DNA of 64,000 bases from Porogramme epimiltina (lineage: Eukaryota > Basidiomycota > Agaricomycetes > Polyporales > Polyporaceae): the NCBI GenBank assembly GCA_900155495.1, contig FTLJ01000792.1, forward strand, positions 1 through 64,000. Reading direction: 5' to 3'. Positions 20,606-35,000 of this stretch are shown here, piece after piece. Position 1 is the stretch's first letter, and every line of letters starts with the position of its first letter. The position numbers were made by a program, and so were the translations under genes. The notes beneath the pieces are model-generated. The model was not told the DNA's origin and made no database searches. It saw nothing but the letters and a program-made list of their open reading frames with translations.

Positions 20606-21811
20606 TCACAGCTTGGCAGGGTTCTTCCAAACAGGCTTACGTTTCTATAAAGTAAGTGAGCAACAACGCATGTTCCAATGCTCCCGAGTAAGGGACAGTC
20701 ACCTCTGAGAACGCTTTCAGGCCCTCCTGTATATTCTCACTCTTGAACTGGCGCTTGCTCTCCTGCGAGCCAATGTGCGCGACGACGACGTCCTCAACGC
20801 TGCCAAGCCGGTTCGCGAGCAACAGCGCACGCTTCGTGCTCTGGACGGAGTCCGGGCTAGCCTCGTTGATCTGGGCCGCCCACGCCAGTGCAGCTGGCAA
20901 CACCTGACCCTTGGGAACGACCTGGTTGACACTGGGCGATGGCGTCAGAATGGTTCAGGGGACCCGGTGAAGAAGCGTGCTTACAAGCCGAAGCGAGTTG
21001 CGGCCTCCTGCGCGGAAATAGCCTTTCCGGTGAGCAGAAGTTCGCTTGCAAGCTATAAACCGTGTTCGTGAGAGATGGCCTAGCATCCCATCTGAGCTCG
21101 ACGTACCTGATGACCGGCAATGCGCGCCAGCCTCGGCATACCTATGTAAAGAGCCCTGTCAGCCAGACCGCACCCTCGGACATCTGGGGAACGCCATACC
21201 GCCCTGTGTCGCGACGACTCCACGCTTGACCTCCGGGAGCGCGATCTTCGCGTCCTCGCTCGCGACCACGATGTCGCAGTTGAGGATGATCTCCGTGCCG
21301 CCGCCGAACGCGCCGCCGTTCACCGCGGCGATGACGGGTTTGCAGGTGGCGAACCGTCGCGACAGGGACGCGAACCCGTCCACCTCACGGACGACCATCT
21401 CTTGATCACTGTCGGCGCCGCCGCCTGCCTGCCGTTTATTCCACCTAATGCGTGTAACGCGTCGTTAAGGGTCATGCGAGCGTAAGTAAAGAGGTGCGCC
21501 AAGCGAGGACGAACGCTATGAGGTCGGCGCCGGCGCAGAAGATGCGTCCTTCTCCGGTAACGACAAGGACCCTTAAGTTGGCACAATATGAGAACACAAT
21601 AGTATGCCAAGAACAGTGAGGTTCTGGTTTCGTACCATAATGAAGGTTCGCTGTCAAACCAATCCAGGACATTCTTAATGTCCGAGGTCATTGTTGGTGT
21701 GACAGCATTCAGGGACTTTGGTCTGTTCAACGTCAATAGGAGGACGTGATCTTGGGGAAAGGATAGTTTGATCTCATCCGAATGTGCTGGGGCTCGTAAC
21801 TGGCTGGCCAT
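20606..21811 (-). CDS. Enoyl-CoA hydratase/isomerase family protein, probably peroxisomal
   Basis: Crotonase-fold enzyme of fatty acyl-CoA metabolism. Seven exons (21811-21636, 21571-21515, 21444-21200, 21141-21107, 21052-20985, 20931-20703, 20644-20606) give 282 aa. Family landmarks are LLTLNRPKSLNAVTPTMTSD, the oxyanion-hole segment RIFCAGADL, and CKPVIAAVNGGAFGGGTEI followed by NCDIVVASEDAKIALPEVKR. The catalytic Glu positions of hydratases (after GGG and in ALPEVKRG) appear kept, but the exact substrate cannot be read from this. The protein ends PAKL, and the tripeptide AKL is a type-1 peroxisomal targeting signal. It appears only after splicing of the 39-nt last exon. Peroxisomal beta-oxidation is the natural context. 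Confidence 0.85.
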
Positions 21812-22107
21812 ATTGACAACGTAGTGGTGGTGGGTTGCAGAGCGGAGGATGCATTCCCCAAAGCACCTTCACGGTCAATTATGCGGGGTCGGTGATCGCT
21901 AAGTGTTACCCCGGACCGGCAATTCGTTTAACCGAGAGGCGGAAGGAGCCGTAATTTCGGCATGGTCATGAGACGTGTCTTTCAGGTACAAAAGACAACA
22001 TTATGACACTGCACTAGCCCCCGTAATTAGTATTCACCTTCTCAACATTAAGACCAGGTAGTAGTAACATGCGCATAACAAGGGCCATCTCAACATAGCT
22101 CAGCCGT

Positions 22108-23178
22108 TCACAGATCTTGCAAACAAAATTCCCATGTACGATCCTCGCCGCCTTCCCCTGTTTTCCCCTGCCCATGCGCGCGTTCGCCTTTCGTCATTCG
22201 ATGTTCGTAGCCTTCCCATACGTTGCGATGGAAAGTGAATGATCGCAGCTGTGTATATTTAGGATTTGCTTTTTGTCCTGACGTAGGCGGAGGCGGGTTT
22301 TTTGCTAGCTTCGACAGATCCCTGTGCAACGAGGGGCATTTCGTGAGCTGTTGTCATCTTGGGAGTAGGGAGCGAGCTTACCAGAGCGTATAAGGTGGAA
22401 CATTTCGCAGTGTAATAAGTAGCGAGCCGCGAGACGGGCGTGTGCCAACTGGTGCTTGGGACCGTTCGTCATCATCTCCAGACTCATCGTCATCGGGGCC
22501 TCTTTTTCGTTTGCGTGGGGCGTGCACTATCGGCACTGGCCCGGTAACAAGGAAGGATGCCGCTGAGCTGAGGAACCCAAGTAGCAGGACCTGGTTGGAG
22601 AGGATATTCCTATCCTGATCTGCGATACCCTTGCCTGAGAGGAAGGAGGAGATTACATCAGAACATACAGGTTGTAAAGAATTAACGATTTCCTTACCCG
22701 CATGCGGGAAGTTCCACACTATCTTGTTGTATTTTGTTCCCCTTAATGGAGCGCATTTCTCTAGCCTCGTCGCGTCTACGGAGAATAGAAGCTTCACTCC
22801 TTTTTCTCGGAGGGAAGAAATCATTTCGGCAGCTTCCGGGTACTTGGAACAACATTCTTCTTCCGTATCGTACGCCGTGGCTGTGATGTTGGAGGGAGGG
22901 AGGAACTCTAAGGACGATGGAGGGGAACATGCCAGGGCGCGAGCGAACGAAAAGTTGCCTTCCCCTATTAGGAGAATTCTGTCGGTAGAGCTCAAAGGTA
23001 CAGTGACGCGGATAGGGGTGGAGACGGCGGCTGCCTTCCCTTTCCCTTTGTTTGGCGGCCCGTTTTTTGTGCGCTCGGAGTGTTGTATGGCCTGGACAGC
23101 CTCTTGCTTCTTCTTCAGGCGCGATTGCTGAGAAGACAATGCAGCCTTAAGGGATCCCTTTTTACCGCCCTTTCCCAT
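22108..23178 (-). CDS. 25S rRNA uridine-N3 methyltransferase, BMT5-like
   Basis: SAM-dependent methyltransferase of the BMT5-like (DUF2431) family, which in yeast makes m3U in 25S rRNA. Three exons (23178-22698, 22634-22382, 22321-22108) give 315 aa. The lysine-rich start (MGKGGKKGSLKAALSSQQSR) suits nucleolar targeting. The SAM-binding motif is ILLIGEGNFSFARAL near residue 70. Further family blocks are ITATAYDTEEECCSKYPEA and VWNFPHAGKGIADQDRN. The last is formed only after removing an in-frame 63-nt intron, since the unspliced frame stays open. An acidic insertion (RKRKRGPDDDESGDDDE) precedes the C-terminal part (LRSFTFHRNVWEGYEHRMT). The start is 298 bases from the divergent RAMP4/YSY6 gene, so the promoter region is shared. 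Confidence 0.85.
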
Positions 23179-23476
23179 AATGAAATCGTCGACCAGTGAA
23201 GAGTTTGCACCTGCTGAACTTGAAGGTGGTGAGCGCGCGCGAATGAAAGTTGCAGAGACGTTGTTTACCCGTGTTAGAAGCCAAGGCTACTGCCATACAT
23301 GGGAGCGGCGAGCGCTCCGGTGGCCCCGCAAGCGCGCAACGTGGCGTCCCACACCTGACGGCACTGACACGTCCTTTACTTGCCACTTACACACTACATA
23401 CCTTCAGCTCCAGTCATCGCACTTGCACGTCCTAGTCACTCCTTAATATCGTACCCACACCCTCCGCTTTACTATC

Positions 23477-23790
23477 ATGGTGAGCCTAGCTTCAATTCAG
23501 CACCCTCGCGCGTCCCTAACGCGTGCTGTACAGCCCACCGAATTCGAGTTGCGTAAGAGGAACGCTCAGTTCGCGGACAAGGCCCGCGCCGGCAAAAACC
23601 CTATAAAGCCCTCTCGCCAGGAGAAGCTGTCAAAACGGAGCCCCATCAGTCTCTGGGCCCTTGGGATCATTCTGTTTGTGGTAGTTGGCGGAGGTACGTG
23701 TCGACATTACTGATGACTATCCCTCATCATTGACCATGGTCGCGTGTGACTGCAGTCTTATTTGAGATCCTCCGCTTGTTCTTCCTATGA
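23477..23790 (+). CDS. YSY6: Stress-associated ER protein, RAMP4/SERP1/YSY6-like
   Basis: A small tail-anchored protein of the Sec61 translocon that stabilises membrane proteins during ER stress. Three exons (23477-23479, 23534-23693, 23756-23790) give 65 aa. The first coding exon is just the ATG: it is followed at once by GTGAGC, and the next exon starts at CCCACCGAATTC, giving MPTEFELRKRNAQFADKARA. A continuous frame through that intron would add 19 unrelated residues at the N-terminus. The conserved basic region precedes one C-terminal membrane segment (SLWALGIILFVVVGGVLFEI) and a short lumenal end (LRLFFL). Length and layout match the family. It is divergent from the BMT5-like gene. Confidence 0.88.
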
Positions 23791-24035
23791 CCTCGCCCTC
23801 ACCAGAAGTTCGTCGACGGTCATGGGAACGAGGATGCCTCGTTGTACAACAGGGATTCGTGACTGTAACTTATGTCGCTCAATCTAGTCGCTTGGAAACA
23901 TATACCCTCATGCATTGGATCGCCAGTCCCCGCACTTAGGGTGCAAAGAAAATACAACCGTTCGTGCGGCTCCCAGATAGTCAAGATATACAAGTGCGGC
24001 AACGGGCGCTGAGAGGTGTAGGGTGATCCCAACAC

Positions 24036-25892
<1,857 letters not shown>

Positions 25893-26446
25893 GGTCGTAG
25901 GAAGGTAACTAACGTAGATAGGACAGATAATATATGTCCAAGAGTACTAGGACACGTGCCGGTGGTTACCAAGGCGAAGGGGATGAATGGGTACGCAGAA
26001 CAAGAACAAACGGGGGGAAGAGGACCCAAGGCGGGCGTTCGCGTCGCGTCACAAACGCGTTCCATAGGCGTCACGCTCTTTGGCTCACGGTCCGTGAAGC
26101 TCCTGATTCCGGTGCGGTGCATCTCGAAACAGGCTTCAACCGTGTATTAACGACATAGCGCATAGATTAAACGGGTCCGACAAGTTTACACAGACCTTAA
26201 CTTGTTGTTTACACGGACACAGCAGCGGAAAGTATGAAGCAGTATTAGGCAAGTGTATTTATTACGAGCATTTTCGCGTGGTACGCCAGCGGAGGCAACA
26301 GCATAAACAGGCTTCACATACCGTCGCTCTAACCATGCGCAGGCGTTCCGAAGATGTACAGGGCCTATAAAAGCTCTACGTCCAAGGTGGTTGGACCCGC
26401 AACGGACCTGTATTCTAAACGAAGGGAGGTACAGATGTTGCCCACG
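25893..26446. other. Intergenic spacer
   Basis: This 554-base stretch lies between the start of the HAT2-like gene and the end of ATP synthase subunit e, both on the minus strand. It contains shadow frames only. It presumably contains the HAT2-like promoter. Confidence 0.4.
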
Positions 26447-26931
26447 TCACTTCGACTCGGCTTCCCATTTAGCAATCAGCTTCTCCAGGTCGAACCGAGG
26501 GTCCTCAGGATCGGTGACCACTGTTGTAGCAATATTTCGTTTAGTACGTTGAAGGCAAGTCGTTCCAATGCAAAAAAAATAAGCATGGAAGTCGGAGAAG
26601 GGGAAAACAGCGAAGGAGGGGTAGCATAACAACGTGCACAAACAACGGGCCTTGAGATTTCGAAGAGAAATAAGTACTCACAGCCATCTTTGCCACTCTC
26701 CTGCTTCCTCTTCCACGCTTCCTTCGCCTCCTCAATGAGGTGCTCGCGCTCGTGGATGGCGTGGTGCTTGACCTCGGCGTCGTGTGCCTTTTGTAGTGAA
26801 CGGCGGTGGGCAATGCCGTAGAAAATACCACCCAGGAGAGCGGTGTATCTCACAACCTAAGCACCGTCAGGTCTGAGAGATGTTGACACGAATTCTGGAC
26901 AATGACATACGTTGACGGTAGTCGAAGCCAT
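26447..26931 (-). CDS. ATP21: Mitochondrial F1Fo-ATP synthase subunit e
   Basis: Small inner-membrane subunit that supports ATP synthase dimers and crista shape. Three exons (26931-26911, 26856-26682, 26520-26447) give 89 aa. The N-terminus MASTTVNVVRYTALLGGIFY carries the GxxxG dimerisation motif (GIFYG) in its single membrane helix. A charged coiled coil follows (SLQKAHDAEVKHHAIHEREH, LIEEAKEAWKRKQ), ending in DPEDPRFDLEKLIAKWEAES. The ATG exon is 21 nt. The gene is divergent from the Ies4-like gene with 383 bases between starts. It is also known as TIM11. Confidence 0.88.
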
Positions 26932-27314
26932 TCGTCCAGAAAGTGAGCAGGGGGAAGCGGGAAGGGACCTGCAACAGAAACCCGACTGTTGAGTATGCCG
27001 AGGCGTTAAGCACAAATAGTACTGCAATGTGAAACTCACGGGGGAAGGAGAGGAGATGGGCGGGTTAGTCGGGCGTACCGTTGGCTGCTCGGCGCCGACG
27101 TTGGACGGAAGGAATAGGATGCTGGCTGACGTAATGCCTCGCGTTCTGCCACTTCACGCGCCGGTGTCCGGGGGTTCCATCGGCGGTCCGGCGCCAGCCC
27201 AGTATGGCAAGTCGAATGATCTCACGGAGTGCGGAGGCTGCGTCGAACTGCATCTCTAGCTTTGTCTTCTCGCTGCTCGCCCTCCCAGTCTCGTATCTTG
27301 CCTACACTTCCATC
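26932..27314. promoter_or_regulatory. Divergent promoter, subunit e / Ies4-like
   Basis: 383 bases separate the two divergent starts. An upstream in-frame ATG at 27204 would extend the Ies4-like protein by 37 residues that look like leader sequence (hydrophobic, Ser-rich) rather than part of the family. I therefore treat it as 5' UTR. Confidence 0.4.
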
Positions 27315-28665
27315 ATGACCGAAGACGTCGATATGGACGCTCCTCAAATTTCCACCCTGCGCGAAGAGGCCTCTCCAGAACCTAACCCGAATAGGTCAAA
27401 GTTCAGAGTGAAGCTGTTGGTTAATGACAAGGCTGAGGGCTCCAGAGCTGGTTCGACGTCTAGCAAACACGGTCGGGCCGAGAGTGATGATGATGAAGAG
27501 GATGAAGAGGACGATGAAGAAGAGGACCAGCTCATCGACGACGATGACGATGACGTTCCCAAGCCTACGCCCGTAGCTCTACCTCCGGTTGTTGCATCTG
27601 CTCGAGGCGCGCCAGGAAAACGCGGCGGTCGTGGTCGTGGTCGTGGGCGAGGGCGGGGCAGGGGCGGTACGCTCATTCATGAAGCTTCCACGAACCTGTT
27701 TAACTCTTTTCACACAGGAGCTCCAGCTGTCCAGGACGTCCGCCCTGACACGTTGGATACGCCCAGTATTGTCGGCGATGGCGCAGGAACCTCAGCTCCT
27801 GCAAGAAAGAAACCTGGCCCTCCTAAGGGTTCCACTGGGCCTCGCACAATTCGGAAGAAAGCGTCAAAGTAGGTGGACGCTTAGTTTAAGTGATATTTGT
27901 GCTCAAATCGTAGTTTGTCTAGGACGACAGCTAAAGGTGCCGTATCCTTACTGAAAGACGATGCTGAGAGCGTCAGCGAAGGTAGGCACAGCGGTTGTCC
28001 TTGCGCATTCTATAATTCAATGCCTTCCATGAACAGCGTACGCAGGCACAGCTGCATCGTCACCAATGCCCCACGAGGGCTCTCCGGAACCCGACCTGCC
28101 TGTACCCTCCTCCGCCTTCCTTCCACCCCCCGCTCTCGAGGATGCACCTCTAGATGGGGTTCCTCTTCCCATTTATCCGCTTCCCTCAAAGCCCTTCCCT
28201 GTTCAACCTCCTCCAAAAATTGGTACCGGCTTCGCGCCTATGATTCCTCTCGACAAGAGCGGGAAGTCAGTGCGCAAGTGGAGACAAGTCCAACGAGAGG
28301 TCCGCGGTGTCGCTGGCGGCCGATGGTTCGTGAAATCTTGGGTAGGAGAAAAGGAGTCCGAGTTTGCGGCAGCCGTCGCCGCGTCACAGGCTGCTGCCCA
28401 GAGTGCTGCTGGGGATGCCCTCACAGCTGCCGGATTATCTCTTCCCAAATTGTCGGGAGTTTCCATCTCGGGAACAGGCCGCGGGCGAGGAAGGGGTGCC
28501 AGACATGGCGTTGATCACTCCTCTACCGTCGCATCCTCCCGAGCGGGCTCGGCGCTGCCCGAAAGCATCTCTGCTCAGTTGGCCAAAAAGCGCAGTAGCG
28601 GACCCAGCACGCCCTCCGTTGATCTCCCTACACCCATACCCATTGTCCCTCCGCCCGCCCTTTGA
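27315..28665 (+). CDS. Ies4-like (DUF1711) nuclear protein, putative INO80 subunit
   Basis: Three exons (27315-27868, 27923-27981, 28046-28665) give 410 aa. The N-terminus has the short conserved strand KFRVKLLVNDK, then a long Asp/Glu tract, then RGG-like repeats (GRGRGRGRGRGRGG) and an AT-hook-like KKPGPPKGS. The second conserved block is SGKSVRKWRQVQREVRGVAG plus GRWFVKSW. The pairing of a KLxLN-type strand with an RKW...W block is what I associate with fungal Ies4/DUF1711 proteins of the INO80 remodelling complex. The match is short, so the function is tentative. The basic and acidic tracts argue for a nuclear, DNA- or nucleosome-binding protein. Confidence 0.5.
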
Positions 28666-29013
28666 GGCCCTAGTTCGCTTGCTGATTACTGCTTTCGCAT
28701 CGGATGGACTCGATTCAGTGCCGCCTTGTATCCGCCTAAATATTCATCATTTGTATACCACTAGCTATAGTAATATCACTTGTAGTCTTCTGACTCGCCT
28801 GTTGCAACAAGACTTGCGGGAGACTCGTGTCTAGTGGCCTATCCATATTCACGCAATGACGGAGGGATCGTCGCGCCACGTGTTGACGCCCGTCATAGGC
28901 GGCGCGAGCGCGGTCGCTGCGTACAGCACCGTTCAGCCACTGTCGTTCCCCTCTCCTCCTCTTACAGTCTCAATCCCTCTCTCCCTTCGCGAGCTGCAGG
29001 CGCTCGCATCGTA
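28666..29013. promoter_or_regulatory. Spacer upstream of DOP1
   Basis: 348 bases between two plus-strand genes. The first half is the AT-rich 3' end of the Ies4-like gene. The second half is pyrimidine-rich (CCCCTCTCCTCCTC near 28950), typical of fungal 5' leaders. No TATA box. Confidence 0.35.
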
Positions 29014-32000
29014 ATGTCTGCAGCTAGCTCCCCACGAGTAGGCAATGGCGATCCGCAGAAGAGGAGTCCCTGGTACGCGTTGCGTGGAGCGGACGGCAGT
29101 GAGTGCTATTCTAGGTCTTCACGCGCGTCCCGCTTCACCTGAGCACCGCGACGGTAGCGTCCACACCGCCTGGTTATGCGGCGGATCCAAAGTACAAGAA
29201 GTATACACAGCAAGTGGAGAAGTGCTTGAGCTCGTTCGACAGTGTTCACGAATGGGCAGACTTTATTTCGTTCCTCAAGCAGCTCCTGAAGGTGAGTGCG
29301 CACCGGTCTACAACGGCAGGACAAGAACGATGACAGGGGTTGTGATTGTGTAGACGTTCCAGTCATACCAGCAATTCAAGGAGATTCCCCGCAAACTGGT
29401 GGTGGCGAAACGGTTGTCCCAGTGCTTGAATCCAGCTCTGCCCAACGGTGTGCATCAACGTGCGCTGGATGTGTATTCACATATATTCGCTGTGCTAGGG
29501 GTACGCGCAGTTTCATCTCTCTCTGTGACTATGAGTTAAGACATGTCCTACAGTCTGAAGGGTTGCAACGTGACCTGGCTCTGTGGTCGTCTGGTTTATT
29601 CCCCTTCTTCGAGTATGCTTCTACTGCCGTAAAGGTGAGACCTATAAGTTCTCTGACACTGAATATCGTGCTCAATGTCTATCTAAGCCCACTGTCCTCA
29701 ACCTCTTCGATACACATTACTTGCCCCTGCAAGTGGGTCTCCGACCAGTGATGAAATCATTCATCCTAGCCCTACTTCCTGGACTCGAAGAGGAAACAGG
29801 AGAGTACTTCGACAAGGTGCGTTTGTTCCGGAACAGTACCTATGCCAAAGATATAAATTATGCGGCCAGGTCCTCGCTTTACTGGATCGCCTTGCGGGCA
29901 CAATATCCCAGTCGTTCTTCTTCCAGAACATCTGGCTGGTCATGCTAACTACTCCTCGTGCGCGGGGAACAGCGCTCAGTTACCTGTCCAGGCGACTACC
30001 CCCCTTCAAGCCTGATGAAGGTAAATTCATTGGTCCCTAGTGATCACACTTCTGACTGAGTGCACGTAGACATCACGCCGATCGTCGGTAACGACCTAGG
30101 TCTCATGATCAGGGCATTTTCCGCGGCGTTGGAGGACGACGATCTCCTCGTCCGGAGAGGTGCATTGGACATCTTGCTACAGTCTCTGCGCATCGATGGT
30201 GTGGCCGTGACGAAATCCCAAGCAGACGATCGCGCCATTCTCATGCGTGCTGCTACCAGTGTGGTCCTACGACGTGATCTGGCATTGAACCGTCGACTCT
30301 TCGCATGGCTGCTAGGCCCTGCAGAGAGCAGCCAAGCACAAATTGAATACTACAGGTCTCACTCATTGGAGCTTCTACGCTCCACTTTACGGGTGTGTTG
30401 TGACTAGTATGCTGAGTGGAACATAACGACTAACTGCTGAATAGGACGAGATGTTCAATCCTTCTCCTGAATACTCTCAATCAAGACCATTCAAGATTTT
30501 CATCTCGTTGCTCGATAAATGGGAGATTGGTTTGCCACTCACGGAGGTTTTGGTCTATGACGCTTTCAAAGCTCTGCGGAAAGCCTTGGATTCTGGTCCG
30601 GACACTGGCGATGATGTACGATATCGCATGTCCTGTTACCAAACATATTCATTAACGAGTGGAAACATAACAGTTGACGATGACCGGAAGCACACTTTAC
30701 GAAGCTGTGGAGCAAAACGCACTGTGGAACCGTCTCCTGACTGCTATAGTGTCCGACTTCGACGGCTCTCAAGCTCATCGAGAGGTATGGAGGGGGCACT
30801 CCATTTTAGAATATGTTCTCATGCTACGTCCAGGGCTGCGGGATGGTGAAGTACCTACTTACCAAGTTCCACGTACACGACGAAGAAATCGAGACCGTTC
30901 ACCTCCCGGTCATATTCAACGCGATTTTGGGGCAACTCGTGGTATGACCAGCTGTCAGTGTGAAGAGCCGCCTAAAATCTAACGTGTAGAAAGGCATCAT
31001 CACAGGACGGGTTCTCCACGGCGCCGGCGTTCGCTGACGCACTTGCCCTCGTGCTTGAGATTCTAACTCACACTCCTCATACCGCCCTCAAAGCACGACC
31101 GGCATTGCGCCAAGACCAAGCACCTCCGCCTCACAATGACTCTGTCGCCTTTGCGTTCGCCTTTTACGGCATCAAACCTCGCGGAGAGTCGCCAGCGTCC
31201 TCCCAATCTACGACACCATTTGTAGCCGCCTTTGAAGATGTAATATCCCTGAGTACTGCCGCGGCGAAGTCTTTCCTTGCCGAGAACCAGAAAATCAACT
31301 GTGCTGCACGCGACGTTCTGCAGTCTTCTCTCCGTCTTTTGGACGGACTACTTGGTCAATTAGACGAAGAAACAGACGCTGCTTTTGTTGCACAATGGGA
31401 TCCGGCGGGATGGCTTTCTACCCTTTTGCAATGCCTGCAGCAGCGGGTAGGTCATGAAATGCTTCATTTAACGTCAGGACTAACAGACACTATAGGCCGT
31501 GACCTTCACGATCGTTGACCGGCTAGTCACTGCCGCCGTGAAGTTACACCGGACAGAGAGGCTCGAACCAGTTTTCTCGCTCGACAAGCGATTATATATC
31601 TCGAACATGGTCAATGTGGTACGTCAATTGCTGGCTGCACGATCAACGAGCCACTCATTCCCTTCAGCTCCTGCGCTATCTCTCCCCAACGTTCTCGTCG
31701 TATCACATGAGGGCGGTCGACCTCATTTGGTCCTTGGAACGGCTTAGTACTCAGCCCCATGTGGAATCGGTGATTGCCCAAAGCCTATCTGTACGGCAAG
31801 TGTCCGAGTTGCAGGAAGCATGCGAAGCCTTTGGTGTCTTGTGGCGCCTGACTGGTACGTAAATTGATTATAGACTGTTGGCTGTAGCTCACGCATCGAT
31901 TCAGATGACAATCAACTACCCGGCATTCATTTGAAGGTTCCTATGATGACCGTTCTGGAATCCCTTCGCAGTGACGAACCGAAGTTGCGACGCATCGGCG

Positions 32001-35000
32001 AGACATGGGTGCGGTGCAGCCTGAAATCCTATATCCGGTAGGGAGTTTTGCTCTAGGCCGTTACCAGGATCTCACCCTTCATTTCTCTTAGAGTGCTGGA
32101 CCCCATCATATTTGACCTCTTCGACCCCAGCATCCGGTATTCGCCCTCTACTACCGGGCTTAACGGAAAGCAATTACAAGGTTTCACATACGACCGCGCG
32201 TTTGATCAGCACTATGTCAATTACCTTCTGGAGACCCTCCTATCCGTGGTCAGATTTGGGGGCCAAGGGTTCAGTAAGATCGCTCGCAATACCCCTATCA
32301 CTCGTTCCCTATACGGCTCACTACTTCAACGGCTACAACATGGTATGTCTGCTATTTGATGATCTTCCTGTCATTTGTCTCATTGGTAGTAGTCACAACC
32401 GCGTTCCCAGACATGACGTACATGGATGTCATCGTCTCACAGTTGTTGATGAGGTCAGTAACTCCAAATTTTGACGCTGTCATTTCAACTGAATCCAACT
32501 CGTTTGGCAGAATGTTGCAATCCGAACCCAAGGCGTCTTTGGCACCGACTATGCAGCCTTTCAACATCGTTTCGCAGAACCTCTCTGTGGACCTCCTTCA
32601 GGCACTCGTCGCCCGCGGGGAGGTCGACCCAGTCAGCTTACAATCGCTGGAGTCCGCGGTCGTGCAGAAGCTCTACTTTTGCATCCACACAGGACGCTTG
32701 GATCTCCAGAACAAACTCCTACACCTCCTCCACTCGATCATAGTGGCATCTATCGCAAGTTCTGAAGACCGAGGAGCGTCGCAGATCGATCGTAGCGCAG
32801 AAGCCATGAACCTCCAAGATGCGCCGCAGGCCTCTAAGAAGGAGTCCCATGCTGTCCATCCACTTCTGGTTCAGACCCTCGTAGATGGTATTTCCACGCC
32901 CTCCAACCGCTCTCTCTTGCAACATTGGCTCGACTTCGTCATGATGACCGTGCCTCAATTCAAAGAGACATTGAAGGCCGTCGTCACCCCGCTTACGGAT
33001 TGTATATGTCGCCAGCTGCGCCTTGCATTGACGGAGATACTGGACGCCTCGGCGGACGGGCCTCGAGACGCCGACGTTGTCTCATACACTACCGACGCCG
33101 ATTTCATGATGTTGCTGACAGTCCTCGAGCGGCTGTCGCTCCTGAGCATGACACGAGCGACCACGGAACAGCCGCAGGATGAGGAGCAGCAGGCCGCGGA
33201 GAAGAATATCCAAGAGTCTAGCGGCCTTCTCGGATACGTCTCCGGTGTGTTCAGCTCAGACGGCGCGGTCAGCACGTCGGAAGACGCGGCTTCGGTAAGT
33301 GGAAAGTGTTTTCCCGTCATTATATGGCTAATCATAGCCCAATAGACCAGGTCATCAGACTATCGTTGTTTGCATAATGCCGTGCGCGTGCTCTATGCGC
33401 TGTGGGACAAGTTGGTCATCCCCGCTGATGGTCACTGGGCTTCAAGAGAAGAGTCGCTTGTCCTGATATACACTCGAGCGAGGAACCGCAGCCGGCGTGT
33501 TCTGGAACATCTGTTCCGCGCCTATTCCACCGAGGTTTTGGAGGCGGTCGTCGACTGCTGGTGCGAGCAAGTGGCGGTAGGTCTTATTCTATTCTTTGCA
33601 GTTTCCACCCAAATTTACTGTACGAGTAGGCACGACCGGACAACGTCGAGTCCTCTGCAGCTTATGACTTGGTAGACGTCTTGACCGCGAGCGCCCAGAA
33701 TGCCGTTCACATGTTGTGCGAAAGCATTTCATGTCGCACTCCTGGTTTGTCAGAGCGAACGAAGAAAGCCGTTGCATTCGCGGACCTGTGAGTTTTACTG
33801 TTATGATCCGTTACGCTCGAGCTCATGAGTAACAATTTAGCTTGGACATGACCTTGTTCGATTTCCTTGAACAATACATGAAACGTCTAGAAGGTCCGCT
33901 CGCGCTGCAAGTGTGGAATAGGTTCCTGCAACTAGCGAAGGACCTTCTTGGCTCCATGCGTGATTTCAGACCGCAAGCCTTCGCTGCTCTGAAGTCAGTG
34001 CTTATCCTATACATCTGGGTCAAATTGTTAACATGAATGCACTAGGTGCTTCACTGTCCTTGCAGACAAGGTTTCCCAGACCACAGCACTAGATGACAGG
34101 CGCATACGAAAAGACATGCAGGAGACGTACGGGAAACTGTTGGACCTGTGTGTTTTGGCCGGTCGTTCCGTCGAGTCTGGTTCATGGATACGAAGAAGTC
34201 AGCGCGAAGCCATCGTGTCTAACGGCCGAGACTCCCCAACAGCAACGCCCTCTTTACGTGGTAAGCGCCCAAGGGTGGAGTTATAACCGCCTGTTGATCC
34301 CATCTTTAGTAGTGTCAGAGACCAAGTTGGACGAGAAGAACGCAAGCTCGACGTCATTGCCATTGGCAGAGTCGTCGAAGACCCCATACAACGCCGACGT
34401 GGCACAACAGGCTCGTGCCCTAACTCGAACCTGAGCACGATTATTCGAACTGACATCATTCTGCAGGTCAACTCGTACATCGCTGCGGATGCACTCCCAA
34501 GCATCCGCAAATTCCTCATTGACTCTGATAAGATTCTCGCTGCCTGCAACCAAATTGTTTACAATATTGTTGCCCCTGCACTGAAGGGCAAAGCGAGGTG
34601 TGCTCTTACTTTGTTGTGTTGATTTTCAGGATGTTGACATAGGTACAAGGCCGTTGGACGTAGAGGACGATATCATAGCTATCATGCGGGAGATGGCGAA
34701 GATCAATGTTGCTGTGAAGGCATGGCGTTCTCCTGTGTCGGACTCCCTCAACGACAATAGGTGCTTTAATTCCACGGCGGAAGCAGGAGAGAGATGGATG
34801 CCCATGATCAAGTCATTCTTTGACACTGACAAGACAGCGCTACCGGAGCTTCTAGGTATGATCCCATCCTAGGTTGCCGTAACTCATGGCCGTTAACGTA
34901 ATATGGCTTAGGAAAAATTACCACGGTGGCCTCAGCAAATATCTTTACCAACCGGGAGTATGAGATGTTGCTCCGCTCGCTCAACCTCCGCCGGTTATCA

